Positions 1-7,402 are shown, counted from the first letter of the stretch. The stretch: DNA of 49,738 nt from Clostridiales bacterium (GCA_015056105.1 SVGX01000004.1:1-49738), one strand, 5' to 3'. A program made the numbers and translations. Notes: generated by a model not told the origin, from the letters alone.

Positions 1-982
1 CATCAACGAGCGCATGATGGTGATCCCCAACATTATTGATCCCACTGTGCCCATCGGCAAGGATGACAGCGAAAACGTGGAACTCGAGCGCTTTGGCGAG
101 CCAGCTGTTCCCGAATATGAGGTGCCTTACCATGTGGACATCATGGAAAGCGTAAAGGGCATTGACCTTGACAACGCCCGCAAAACCAGCGGCAACGGCT
201 TCTATTACCTTTGCGGCGACATCGCAAGGCTGCAGAGCGCCATCCTTTCCTATGCCCGTGATTTCATGATCGATAAGGGCTTCACCTATTACATCCCTCC
301 CTTTATGATCCGCGGCAACGTGGTAAGCGGCGTGATGAGCTTTGCCGAGATGGACAACATGATGTACAAGATCGAAGGCGAAGACCTGTACCTCATCGGC
401 ACCAGCGAACATTCCATGATCGGCAAGTTCATCGATTCTTTCCTGACCGAAGAGGAACTGCCCCAGACGCTGACCAGCTATTCCCCCTGCTTCCGCAAGG
501 AAGTTGGCGCCCACGGCATTGAAGAGCGCGGCGTTTACCGCATCCACCAGTTTGAAAAGCAGGAGATGATCGTGGTTTGCCGCCCGGAAGAAAGCCCCGA
601 GTGGTTTGAAAAGCTCTGGAAATACTCCGTGGAATTCTTCCGCACGCTGGATATCCCCGTGCGCACCATCGAGTGCTGCAGCGGCGACCTTGCGGACCTG
701 AAGGTGAAGAGCATTGACGTGGAGGCATGGTCTCCCCGCCAGAAGAAATACTTTGAGGTGGGCAGCTGCTCCAACCTTGGCGATGCGCAGGCGCGCAGGC
801 TCGGCATCCGCGTGAAGAACAAGCAGAAGGGAAACTACTTCGCCCACACGCTAAACAACACCGTGGTGGCGCCCCCGCGCATGCTCATCGCATTCCTTGA
901 AAACAACCTGCAGGCGGATGGCAGCATCCGTATCCCCGAAGCCCTGAGAATGTATATGGGCGGCAAGGACTGCATTCGCTGA
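1..982 (+). CDS. serS: Seryl-tRNA synthetase, archaeal-like type, 3' part
   Basis: Serine-tRNA ligase, a class II aminoacyl-tRNA synthetase that charges tRNA-Ser in the cytoplasm. The window opens inside the gene: the frame is open from base 2 and 326 residues are present, so the N-terminal tRNA-binding coiled-coil arm lies outside. Class II motif 2 is seen as PCFRKEVGAHGIEERGVYR followed by IHQFEK. Motif 3 is HTLNNTVVAPPRMLIAFLEN, with its arginine kept. The usual bacterial motif 3 is closer to HTLNGSGLAVGRTL. The N-T-x-x-A-x-x-R pattern and the segment IDVEAWSPRQKKYFEV resemble archaeal SerRS. Ends with TGA at 980-982, followed by a GC-rich hairpin. Family assignment is firm; the archaeal-like label rests on motif comparison from memory. 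Confidence 0.93.
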   Translation, partial: INERMMVIPNIIDPTVPIGKDDSENVELERFGEPAVPEYEVPYHVDIMESVKGIDLDNARKTSGNGFYYLCGDIARLQSAILSYARDFMIDKGFTYYIPPFMIRGNVVSGVMSFAEMDNMMYKIEGEDLYLIGTSEHSMIGKFIDSFLTEEELPQTLTSYSPCFRKEVGAHGIEERGVYRIHQFEKQEMIVVCRPEESPEWFEKLWKYSVEFFRTLDIPVRTIECCSGDLADLKVKSIDVEAWSPRQKKYFEVGSCSNLGDAQARRLGIRVKNKQKGNYFAHTLNNTVVAPPRMLIAFLENNLQADGSIRIPEALRMYMGGKDCIR

Positions 983-1004
983 ACAAGCATAACACATACC
1001 ACCT

Positions 1005-1034
1005 GACGGGCGGGCCGCCGAGGCGCCGCCCGTC
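1005..1034 (+). terminator. GC-rich hairpin after serS
   Basis: Perfect 9-bp stem GACGGGCGG / CCGCCCGTC with a 12-nt loop, 22 nt after the serS stop. The following bases (GCTTTA) make only a poor U-tract, so this is a weak terminator or an mRNA 3'-end stabiliser. Confidence 0.5.
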
Positions 1035-1076
1035 GCTTTACCCGTTTGCAGGGTGCAAAGAAAGGAGAGAACGCTC

Positions 1077-1496
1077 TTGCTGGCAAGAATGATGCTTTTA
1101 CTGTGTGCTGCGGCGCTGCTTTCGGGCTGCGCACAGCAGACCGGGGCGGAATATGCCGCACCTGCACCTTCTGCGACGCCTGCTGCAGCCCTGGAAACGC
1201 CCGCGCCGGAAGGGTTTGAGGCAATGCTCACATCGCACACCTGGCAGGACGTGTATGATGACAGTTTTTGGCTGGAATTTGACCTTCGGCAAGGCACGAT
1301 GACGGAAAACAACCGGGTTTTAGAAAGTAAAACAACATACCGTATTACGATTGACAAAGAAAAATCGGTTTTTTTGGCAGAAAACGGCGGCGAAAAGAAG
1401 GAAATTCCCTTCCGGTTGGAAAACGAATATCTTACGGTGGACTTTGGCGATCCCCTTGGCGAGATATTGTACCAGGCGGTGGATAAGACCCCATGA
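1077..1496 (+). CDS. Small predicted lipoprotein, unknown function
   Basis: Predicted 139-aa secreted lipoprotein. A hydrophobic signal with lipobox LLSGC puts the acylated cysteine at residue 18, so the protein should be anchored on the outer face of the membrane. An Ala/Pro/Thr linker (about 19-40) leads to a small domain with alternating hydrophobic and polar residues (WLEFDLRQGTM, TTYRITIDK, EYLTVDFGD), probably beta-rich and lipocalin-like; no family recognised. Start choice: the frame is open from a GTG at 1053, but the AAAGGAG at 1061-1067 overlaps that reading. It sits 9 nt before TTG 1077, which gives a normal signal peptide. The gene precedes a membrane-linked XRE regulator on the same strand, which has its own promoter-like sequence. 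Confidence 0.75.
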   Translation: MLARMMLLLCAAALLSGCAQQTGAEYAAPAPSATPAAALETPAPEGFEAMLTSHTWQDVYDDSFWLEFDLRQGTMTENNRVLESKTTYRITIDKEKSVFLAENGGEKKEIPFRLENEYLTVDFGDPLGEILYQAVDKTP

Positions 1497-1502
1497 GATT
1501 GT

Positions 1503-1510
1503 GGTAAAAT
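1503..1510 (+). promoter_or_regulatory. Extended -10 promoter for the XRE/membrane regulator
   Basis: TGGTAAAAT, an extended -10 (TG-n-TAAAAT), lies just after the lipoprotein stop and 130 nt before the regulator start. No convincing -35 was found. The recurrent TGGTA(T/A)A form appears upstream of several other genes in this window. Confidence 0.5.
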
Positions 1511-1515
1511 GTGTG

Positions 1516-1534
1516 CCGCAACCAACGGTTGCGG
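1516..1534 (+). promoter_or_regulatory. Perfect dyad, candidate operator, with a second half-site
   Basis: CCGCAACC-AAC-GGTTGCGG is a perfect 8-bp inverted repeat with a 3-nt centre. It begins 6 nt after the -10 hexamer, where a bound protein would block initiation. The half-site GGTTGCGG recurs at 1581-1588 in the same leader. Placement before an XRE gene suggests autoregulation (inference). Confidence 0.55.
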
Positions 1535-1640
1535 AGGGTTTCGGCCCGCTGAAAAGCGAAGTTGGTGGCGATGCAGCCCCGGTTGCGGCTATGATGAAAA
1601 CACCGAAAACAGGGCATTGCCATTGAAAGGACGGAAACGA

Positions 1641-2411
1641 ATGAATATTGAGATCGCAAACAGGCTGGTACAGCTCAGAAAGGCACACGGATATTCCCAG
1701 GAATCCCTTGCGGCGGCGCTGGGCATTTCCCGGCAGGCGGTGAGCAAATGGGAAAGGGCGGAATCCTCCCCGGAGCTTGAGAATGTGCTGGAACTTGCCC
1801 GCATTTACGGCATCACGCTGGATGCGCTGCTCAAAGGGGAGGCGGCAGCCGCGCCTGTGGAAGAAGCGGATACCACCGGACAGGCAGAGGAAACAGAGGC
1901 CGGTGCTTATCAAAAAGCAAATGCCGGCTATCCTGAAGCGAAGGCGGTTTATGAACAGGCGGAAGACATCCTGCAGGAAACGGATGGATACGATGCGGAA
2001 CAGGATGCGTGCATTGACAGCAGCGAAGAAGAGGACGGCAGCGGATCGTTCCGTTTTTCTGCCTCGCTGTACATTGATGACAGCGAAAACGGGAAGAAAG
2101 GCGCATGGCACGCGTTTCCTTACCCGATACTGACGGGGATCCTGTATCTTCTTGCGGGATTCCTTTTTGGAAAGTGGCTTGAAGGATGCCTGCTGTTCCT
2201 GACGGTACCCGTTTATTACAGCATCGCAAACTGGTTTGACGGCGGAAAAAAGGGCAGCTTTCTTACGGCGGTGCCCTATTCCGTCGTAACGGTGATCGTG
2301 TATCTGGTGGCGGGACTTTTCTTTGACGCATGGCATCCCACATGGCTTGTTTTTCTGACGATACCGCTTTATTATGCCGCTGCGGATGCTACGGCGCGGC
2401 GCAAAAAATAG
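1641..2411 (+). CDS. XRE-family HTH regulator with C-terminal membrane segments
   Basis: A 256-aa one-component regulator. Residues about 5-60 form an XRE/Cro helix-turn-helix (YSQESLAAALGISRQAVSKW, then ERAESSP). A long acidic linker rich in Glu, Ala and Asp runs from about 65 to 160. Two similar hydrophobic blocks follow, TGILYLLAGFLFGKW with LFLTVPVYYSIANW, and TVIVYLVAGLFFDAW with LFLTIPLYYAAAD. This is a duplicated membrane hairpin, so the DNA-binding domain is probably tethered to the inner face of the membrane. ATG 1641 is chosen because GAAAGGA lies about 10 nt upstream and the HTH begins there; the open frame extends further upstream but without a signal. Leader dyad at 1516-1534 suggests self-regulation. 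The stimulus sensed is unknown. Confidence 0.85.
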   Translation: MNIEIANRLVQLRKAHGYSQESLAAALGISRQAVSKWERAESSPELENVLELARIYGITLDALLKGEAAAAPVEEADTTGQAEETEAGAYQKANAGYPEAKAVYEQAEDILQETDGYDAEQDACIDSSEEEDGSGSFRFSASLYIDDSENGKKGAWHAFPYPILTGILYLLAGFLFGKWLEGCLLFLTVPVYYSIANWFDGGKKGSFLTAVPYSVVTVIVYLVAGLFFDAWHPTWLVFLTIPLYYAAADATARRKK

Positions 2412-2478
2412 ATCCTGCGATAACCAAAAAGCGGACTGTCTGCCGCGGCGGGGCGCCGAGCTGTCTGTTTCCCGGGAC

Positions 2479-2508
2479 TTGCAGAGGAGGACAGATTCCT
2501 TTTATAAT
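2479..2508 (+). promoter_or_regulatory. Promoter for the M32 carboxypeptidase gene
   Basis: TTGCAG (2479-2484), 18-nt spacer, consensus TATAAT (2503-2508), about 60 nt before the start codon. Confidence 0.7.
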
Positions 2509-2568
2509 AGAAAAAGAATACAGGCAGATGGCAGCCGTGAAACAAAACGGAAAAGGAGATCGATTCGG

Positions 2569-4065
2569 ATGCAGGATACTGTAAAACGCTTTAAGGCGCA
2601 CCTTGCGAAGATGCACGCATATTCCCATGCGATGGGCGTGCTTTACTATGACTCGGAAACCGCCATGCCCAAGGGCGGCGTGGAAGGGCTCGGCGCTACC
2701 ATCGGCGTGATGAGCGAGGAAAGCTATCGGCTTTCCACCGCGCCGGAGCTTAAGGAGATGCTCAGGACCCTCAACGAAAACAAGGATGCCCTTGACATGG
2801 TCACCCGCCGGGAGGCAGAAGAGATGGCGGAGGAGCTTTCCCGCATGGAAAAGATCCCGATGGAGGAATTCGTAGCCTACCAGGTGGCGCAGAACGAAGC
2901 GGGCAACGTCTGGCGTCAGGCGAAGGTGAACAACGATTTTGCTGCCTTTGCACCCCACCTTGAAAAGCTGATCGGTTATCAGAGAAAGTTCGCTGGCTAT
3001 ATCCACCCGGAAATGAAGGCTTACGATGCGCTGCTTGACCAGTACGAAAAGGGCCTTACCATGGAGACCCTTGACGCATACTTCAAAAACGTAAGGGAAA
3101 AGCTGGTGCCGCTGATCCATGCGATCGCCGAGCGGGGCAGGAAGATCGACACAAGCTTCCTTGATAAGGAATTTGCCGTGGAAAAGCAAAAGCAGCTTTC
3201 CGACCACATCATGAAAGTGATGTGTATCGACCGCAGCTTCTGCGCCATCGGCGAGACGGAACATCCCTTTACCACCAATTTCAACAAGCGGGATGTGCGC
3301 ATTACCACCCATTATTATCCGGAAAGCCTGCTTTCCAGCTTCTACAGCGTGGTGCACGAGGGCGGCCATGCCACATACGAGCTCAACACCGGCGATGATC
3401 TGTTCGGTTCGCCCCTTGGCGGCGGCGCCAGCATGGGCATCCACGAATCCCAGTCCCGCTTCTTTGAAAACATCATCGGCAGGAGCAGGGAATTTATCGG
3501 CCTTGTGTATCCGAAGCTCATGGAGCTTTTCCCGGAAGAGCTCAAGGGTGTGACGGAAGAGATGCTTTACCTTGCCGCCAACAGGAGCGAGCCTTCGCTG
3601 ATCCGCACGGAGGCGGATGAGCTGACATATTCTTTGCACATCATGGTGCGCTATGAGCTGGAAAAACAGCTGATCGGCGGCACGCTCACCGTGAAAGAGC
3701 TGCCCGAAAAGTGGAATGCCCTTTACAAGGAATACCTTGGTGTGGATGTGCCCGATGACAGCCGCGGCGTGCTGCAGGATACCCACTGGTCCGGCGGGAT
3801 GTTCGGTTACTTTCCTTCCTATTCCATCGGCAGCGCCTACGCTTCGCAGATCTATGATGCGATGATGAAGGAGATGGATGTGCCCGCCCTTGTAAAGGAA
3901 GGAAAGCTTCAGCCTGTGATCGATTGGCTGACGGAAAAGATCTACCGCTTCGGCTGCCTCAAGAAGCCGGGCGAGCTGATTGAAAATGCCTGCGGTGCGG
4001 CATTCGATCCCGGGTATTATACGGATTATCTGAAGGAAAAGTATTCCGCCATTTACGGGCTGTAA
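2569..4065 (+). CDS. Carboxypeptidase M32 (thermostable carboxypeptidase 1 type)
   Basis: A 498-aa cytoplasmic zinc metallocarboxypeptidase that removes C-terminal residues from peptides; length is typical of family M32. The zinc motif HEGGH is at residues 263-267 with catalytic Glu264. The third ligand region GIHESQSRFFEN follows (Glu293), and the C-terminal YYTDYLKEKYSAIYGL is typical of the family. Start: AAAAGGAG lies 8-9 nt before ATG 2569. The frame is open upstream to 2374, but no ribosome-binding site supports a longer form. Own promoter at 2479-2508 and a strong bidirectional terminator after the stop make it monocistronic. Broad substrate range is expected; the physiological peptide substrate cannot be told. 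Confidence 0.93.
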   Translation: MQDTVKRFKAHLAKMHAYSHAMGVLYYDSETAMPKGGVEGLGATIGVMSEESYRLSTAPELKEMLRTLNENKDALDMVTRREAEEMAEELSRMEKIPMEEFVAYQVAQNEAGNVWRQAKVNNDFAAFAPHLEKLIGYQRKFAGYIHPEMKAYDALLDQYEKGLTMETLDAYFKNVREKLVPLIHAIAERGRKIDTSFLDKEFAVEKQKQLSDHIMKVMCIDRSFCAIGETEHPFTTNFNKRDVRITTHYYPESLLSSFYSVVHEGGHATYELNTGDDLFGSPLGGGASMGIHESQSRFFENIIGRSREFIGLVYPKLMELFPEELKGVTEEMLYLAANRSEPSLIRTEADELTYSLHIMVRYELEKQLIGGTLTVKELPEKWNALYKEYLGVDVPDDSRGVLQDTHWSGGMFGYFPSYSIGSAYASQIYDAMMKEMDVPALVKEGKLQPVIDWLTEKIYRFGCLKKPGELIENACGAAFDPGYYTDYLKEKYSAIYGL

Positions 4066-4079
4066 AAAAGACAAAAAGA

Positions 4080-4110
4080 ACGGCAGACGGTCACACCGTC
4101 TGCCGTTTTG
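4080..4110. terminator. Bidirectional intrinsic terminator
   Basis: Perfect 12-bp stem ACGGCAGACGGT / ACCGTCTGCCGT with a 3-nt loop, T-run on the right and A-rich sequence on the left. Serves the plus-strand carboxypeptidase gene and the convergent minus-strand HAD gene. Confidence 0.88.
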
Positions 4111-4120
4111 CTGTTGGCGG

Positions 4121-4858
4121 TCAGAAGGGAAGGGAGATGCCGAGACGCTCTTCCATGAAGCGAAGGAAGGCGGAAAAATCGCCGTGGCGGAATTGGGTGA
4201 TATCCATACCGTGCTCGTTTTCAAGGTGGTCGGTAATAAGAAAGCCCTCTATGCCCACCGCAAGGGCGGACATATCATCGGAAGGGTTGTTCCCGATCAT
4301 CAGACACTCCTCCGGCTTTTTGCCGAGAAGCCCGAGAATCTCCAGATAATAGCCCGGCTGCGGCTTGCAGAAAGTGGAATTATCATATGTCGTGACATGG
4401 ACAAAATCCTCCGGCACAAGGCCGATCCAATCAAGGCGGGAGCGGATGGCTTCCGGCGGGAACAGGGGATTGGTGGCAAGGCAGAGGGTGAACCCTGCCG
4501 CCTTGAGCGCATCGATCAGGGCGCGCACAGGCTTGACTTTTTTCATGATGGACTTCGTCTTGTTGAATTCGTTGGCATAAAAGCCTTCAAGAGGCCTTTC
4601 AAGGGCACGCCCTTTTTCGCCCCATATGGCGGTAAAACCCTCCCAGAAGGCATCCATGTTTTTACGGGAACCGTCGTTTGCGATCATCCGATCCGTGGCT
4701 TTCCACATGGAGGCGAGGAAGGGCTTCTTTTCATAACCGTATTGGGCGGCTTTTTCCGCAAGGTGGACGAAATATGTATCGATAAATTCCGTTTGGTCGA
4801 TGGGCAGAAGCGTGCCGTCAAGGTCGAACAGAACGGTGGTAATGGCATGCTGTGTCAT
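4121..4858 (-). CDS. HAD-superfamily hydrolase
   Basis: A 245-aa haloacid-dehalogenase-type phosphohydrolase, probably a cytoplasmic Mg-dependent phosphatase. Motif I is FDLDGTLLP with nucleophile Asp12 and acid/base Asp14. Motif II is LATNPLF, the motif III lysine lies in FCKPQPGYY, and motif IV is GNNPSDDM. The helical insert between motifs I and II (about 25-110) fits a C1-type cap. ATG 4858 is used because AAGGAG is positioned upstream and motif I then lies about 10 residues from the N terminus; the frame runs further upstream without a signal. The substrate cannot be predicted. A minus-strand promoter at 4888-4917 lies directly ahead. Confidence 0.88.
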   Translation of the reverse strand: MTQHAITTVLFDLDGTLLPIDQTEFIDTYFVHLAEKAAQYGYEKKPFLASMWKATDRMIANDGSRKNMDAFWEGFTAIWGEKGRALERPLEGFYANEFNKTKSIMKKVKPVRALIDALKAAGFTLCLATNPLFPPEAIRSRLDWIGLVPEDFVHVTTYDNSTFCKPQPGYYLEILGLLGKKPEECLMIGNNPSDDMSALAVGIEGFLITDHLENEHGMDITQFRHGDFSAFLRFMEERLGISLPF

Positions 4859-4887
4859 GGGAAACTCCTTCAAAAAACGTTCTACCC

Positions 4888-4917
4888 ATGATACCACGAA
4901 AAAAAGCCGCCTGTCAC
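4888..4917 (-). promoter_or_regulatory. Promoter for the HAD hydrolase gene
   Basis: On the minus strand: GTGACA (4917-4912), 18-nt spacer, TATCAT (4893-4888), with TGG making an extended -10. The -35 lies inside the terminator hairpin of the upstream gene. Confidence 0.55.
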
Positions 4918-4939
4918 CACACAAGTGTGAACAAACGGC
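4899..4939 (-). terminator. Intrinsic terminator of the XRE membrane regulator
   Basis: On the minus strand an imperfect long stem (GCCG...CGGC outside, CACAC-TT-GTGTG at the tip) is followed by seven U residues. Starts just after the stop codon of the 252-aa regulator. Confidence 0.55.
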
Positions 4940-4951
4940 AAAATGCATTAT

Positions 4952-5710
4952 TTATGAAAGCGGCGGCAGCAGTTTTATGCGGTATTCTTCTTCATCCCCA
5001 TAGGTATAGCCGATGTAACCGGGGATATCCGCCAGCTTATCAAGCAGAAAGGGATGATCCGCACAGCCGGAAAGCAGAAGGCGAATGCTGCCGTTTTTAT
5101 CGGGTGTAAGCAGGAACATGCGGGGTGTGCCATCGCTGTAAAACCCGAAGAGGGTAAAGGTGCCGTCCGCGTTGGTGATGTAAGTTCCTTCCTCCACAAG
5201 GCGGGAATCCGCATACAGGGAATATGTGCCGCAGCCATCTTCGTCAGGCCAATCCACAGCAAGGGAAAGGAAGAGAAAAGGCACGCTGCCTTCTTCCGGC
5301 TGATACTGATAGGTGCCCACAAGGGAGGGCGGTGCTTCCGCCCTAAGGAAAAGGAGGGGCAGCGCAATGAGCAGCACCACCGCAAGCGCCACAAGGAAAA
5401 CGGTACGCTGCTGCCGTTGATGTGCGCGCCGCTGGGCAAGGGTTTCTTCAAGCATATTTGCGGCAAGAGCTTCCACGGCGGCGGAGGGGGGCACTTCCTG
5501 CTGTTCACCGCCAAAGAGCGCTGCAACGGAAAGGGAGAGGGCATTGCATAGGGGCTCAACGAGGGAAACATCCGGAAAGCCTTTGCCCCGTTCCCACTTG
5601 GAAACAGTGGTATCGGAAATATGGAGAAGTGAGGCGAGCTGTTTTTGCGTGAGGGATTTTTCCCGGCGCGCGGATGCGATCAGCTCGCCTGTTTTTTCGT
5701 AGGTCTGCAT
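4952..5710 (-). CDS. XRE-family regulator with one membrane helix and extracytoplasmic domain
   Basis: A 252-aa protein. Residues about 8-62 are an XRE helix-turn-helix (LTQKQLASLLHISDTTVSKW, then ERGKGFPD). A charged linker leads to one membrane helix at about 104-121 (TVFLVALAVVLLIALPLLFL). The remaining 130 residues form a predicted extracytoplasmic beta-rich domain beginning LVGTYQYQPEEG. With the N terminus inside, the last domain would be outside, so this may be a membrane-bound sensor-regulator or an anti-sigma-like receptor. ATG 5710 has GGAGGT upstream and a promoter at 5728-5756. The ligand is not known. It differs in membrane layout from the XRE protein at 1641-2411. Confidence 0.85.
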   Translation of the reverse strand: MQTYEKTGELIASARREKSLTQKQLASLLHISDTTVSKWERGKGFPDVSLVEPLCNALSLSVAALFGGEQQEVPPSAAVEALAANMLEETLAQRRAHQRQQRTVFLVALAVVLLIALPLLFLRAEAPPSLVGTYQYQPEEGSVPFLFLSLAVDWPDEDGCGTYSLYADSRLVEEGTYITNADGTFTLFGFYSDGTPRMFLLTPDKNGSIRLLLSGCADHPFLLDKLADIPGYIGYTYGDEEEYRIKLLPPLS

Positions 5711-5727
5711 AGGTCACCTCCGCTTAC

Positions 5728-5756
5728 AGAATACAGGATAGCGGCAAAAGAAGCAA
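5728..5756 (-). promoter_or_regulatory. Promoter for the 252-aa XRE regulator
   Basis: On the minus strand: TTGCTT (5756-5751), 17-nt spacer, TATTCT (5733-5728), giving a short leader that contains GGAGGT. Confidence 0.5.
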
Positions 5757-5784
5757 CCGACGCTTCGTCAAGTGAGAAAAGGGA

Positions 5785-5812
5785 ACAAAAATGCCCGGGC
5801 AGAGGCCCGGGC
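5785..5812 (-). terminator. Intrinsic terminator of the oadB operon
   Basis: On the minus strand GCCCGGGC-CTCT-GCCCGGGC (5812-5793), a perfect 8-bp stem with a 4-nt loop, is followed by ATTTTTGTT. It lies just after the small-subunit gene. Confidence 0.85.
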
Positions 5813-5826
5813 GAAGGGGTCGGCTT

Positions 5827-5967
5827 TTATTTTTCCTTCTTGGCGAAAACGCGGTTCAGAAGGGCCACAAAGCCCCAGATGACCACGATGACCGCGAAGA
5901 TGCCCACAAGGCCCTTGAGCATGATGGGAAGGGTGACGGCGAGGGATTCGGGATTCCAGGAAAGCAT
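5827..5967 (-). CDS. OadG-related small transporter subunit
   Basis: A 46-aa single-helix membrane protein beginning MLSWNPESLAV, with one hydrophobic span of about 25 residues (VGIFAVIVVIWGFVALLN) and a basic tail FAKKEK. In sodium-pumping decarboxylases the gamma subunit is a small single-span protein that holds alpha and beta subunits together. Shortened OadG-like proteins of 45-50 aa often sit next to oadB in Clostridia. The gene starts 12 nt after the oadB stop, with an excellent AAGGAGGT site, and ends before a terminator, so it is the last gene of that operon. Confidence 0.8.
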   Translation of the reverse strand: MLSWNPESLAVTLPIMLKGLVGIFAVIVVIWGFVALLNRVFAKKEK

Positions 5968-5979
5968 AGCGTGACCTCC

Positions 5980-7086
5980 TTAGAGCAGATTTTCCACGAG
6001 TGTGATGATGAGACCGCCGGCGATAACGGAAGCGATCTGGCCGGAAACGTTGGCGCCTGCCGCATGCATGAGAAGGAAGTTTTGCGGATCTTCATCACGG
6101 CCCATTTTATGCACCACACGGCTGGACATGGGGAAGGCAGAGATACCTGCCGCACCCACCATGGGATTGATCTTGTTTTTGCTGAAGAGGTTCAGAAGCT
6201 TTGCGAACATGACGCCGCCCACAGTATCGAACACAAAGGCCACAAGGCCGAGGGCGATGATGAGGAGCGTTTCAACGGTCACAAAGAGCTCCGCCTTCAT
6301 CTTGAAGGCAACGCTGATGCCAAGGAGCAGCGTGATGAGGTTTGCGAGCACGTTCTGCGCGGTGCCGGAAAGGCTGTCGAGCACGCCGCACTCACGGATG
6401 AGGTTACCGAACATCAGGAAGCCGATGAGCTCCGCGGATTTCGGTGCGATGGTGCCGGCGATGACGGTGACGAAGATGGGGAAGATGATCTTCGTGGCCT
6501 TGGTGACGGAATCCGGCTTATAGGGCATGCGGATGAGCCGTTCTTTTTTGCTGGTGATGGCCTTGATGACCGGCGGCTGCACGATGGGCACGAGCGCCAT
6601 GTAGGAATAGGCTGCCACCATGATGGGGCCCTGATAATTGGAAGAAAAATAGTTGGCGACGTAGATGGAGGTGGGGCCATCTGCCGCGCCGATGATGGAG
6701 ATAGAGGCCGCATCCTTCAGATCGAAGCCGAGGAGCATGGCGACGGTGAGGGTGAAGAAGATGCCGAATTGGGCCGCAGCACCAAAGAGGAACATCTTCG
6801 GGTTGGAAAGAAGGGGGCCGAAGTCGATCATGGCGCCAATGCCGATGAAGAGGAGAAGCGGGAACAGCTCGCTGGCGATGCCGGCGTTGAAAAGGGTCTC
6901 AATCGCCTCCGTGTGTACCATGGGAAGGTTCACAAGGATGGCACCAAAGCCCATCGGGAGCAGCAGCGCGGGTTCCATTTCCCGCTTGATGGCAAGCACG
7001 ATGAGGGTGATGCCGATCAGGATCATAAGCCCCTGCTGCCAGGTGAAGTTGAGGACGTTGCCGAACAGTTCCAGAATGAAATCCAA
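5980..7086 (-). CDS. oadB: Sodium ion-translocating decarboxylase, beta subunit
   Basis: A 368-aa polytopic membrane protein of the OadB/GcdB/MmdB family, which couples decarboxylation of a carboxybiotin carrier to export of sodium ions. Seen: many hydrophobic spans and the family blocks FIGIGAMIDFGPLLSNP, IIGAADGPTSIYVANYF and LMHAAGANVSGQIASVIAGG. The last two contain the Asp and Asn/Ser residues used in sodium and proton handling in this family. The start is TTG at 7086-7084 with CCTCC (GGAGG on the coding strand) 9 nt upstream; no ATG fits. No alpha (carboxyltransferase) or biotin-carrier gene is visible in the window, so the substrate acid (oxaloacetate, methylmalonyl-CoA or glutaconyl-CoA) is undetermined; oadB is used as the family name. 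Confidence 0.9.
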   Translation of the reverse strand: MDFILELFGNVLNFTWQQGLMILIGITLIVLAIKREMEPALLLPMGFGAILVNLPMVHTEAIETLFNAGIASELFPLLLFIGIGAMIDFGPLLSNPKMFLFGAAAQFGIFFTLTVAMLLGFDLKDAASISIIGAADGPTSIYVANYFSSNYQGPIMVAAYSYMALVPIVQPPVIKAITSKKERLIRMPYKPDSVTKATKIIFPIFVTVIAGTIAPKSAELIGFLMFGNLIRECGVLDSLSGTAQNVLANLITLLLGISVAFKMKAELFVTVETLLIIALGLVAFVFDTVGGVMFAKLLNLFSKNKINPMVGAAGISAFPMSSRVVHKMGRDEDPQNFLLMHAAGANVSGQIASVIAGGLIITLVENLL

Positions 7087-7111
7087 GGCGAAATACCTCC
7101 TAAGATCGTTT

Positions 7112-7138
7112 GGGGGAGGGAAACCAACAACCTCCCCC
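7112..7138 (-). other. Perfect inverted repeat in the oadB leader
   Basis: GGGGGAGG / CCTCCCCC arms of 8 bp around an 11-nt centre, between the oadB promoter and its ribosome-binding site. No U-run follows, so it is not an obvious terminator. In RNA it could form a stable 5' hairpin; as DNA it could be an operator. Confidence 0.5.
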
Positions 7139-7149
7139 TTATAAATATG

Positions 7150-7178
7150 ATTTTACCAAAGTCAAGGAGAAGGGACAA
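7150..7178 (-). promoter_or_regulatory. Promoter for oadB
   Basis: On the minus strand: TTGTCC (7178-7173), 17-nt spacer, TAAAAT (7155-7150). A second possible pair, TTGACT with TATAAG 16 nt further on, overlaps it. The region from here to 7299 holds no gene. Confidence 0.5.
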
Positions 7179-7299
7179 GGTAAAAATATCAAAACCATGT
7201 CGATATAGATTGTAAAACATGATGAGAGACATTCGGTACGACGATGAAAGGAAAGATGTGAATAAACTGAAAATATGCTGAAAGGCCTGCCGCTTGGTA

Positions 7300-7328
7300 T
7301 TGAAACCGGCCTGGTTATCTTATATAGT
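7300..7328 (+). promoter_or_regulatory. Promoter for the 145-aa secreted protein
   Basis: TTGAAA (7300-7305), 17-nt spacer, TATAGT (7323-7328), 75 nt before the start codon. Confidence 0.65.
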
Positions 7329-7402
7329 AAAAATAAGAGGCATTTCTATCGTTGATTAAAAAAGGGTTTCAACACAAAACAGCATAAAAAAGGAGGAGCG
7401 GT

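Noticed and set aside
2389..4224. 611-codon minus-strand frame opposite the M32 carboxypeptidase
   Set aside because: It crosses a strong terminator and mirrors the coding gene; the M32 motifs are all on the plus strand.
5791..7215. 474-codon plus-strand frame opposite oadB
   Set aside because: Asp/Gly/His-rich antisense artefact; OadB signatures on the minus strand are unmistakable.
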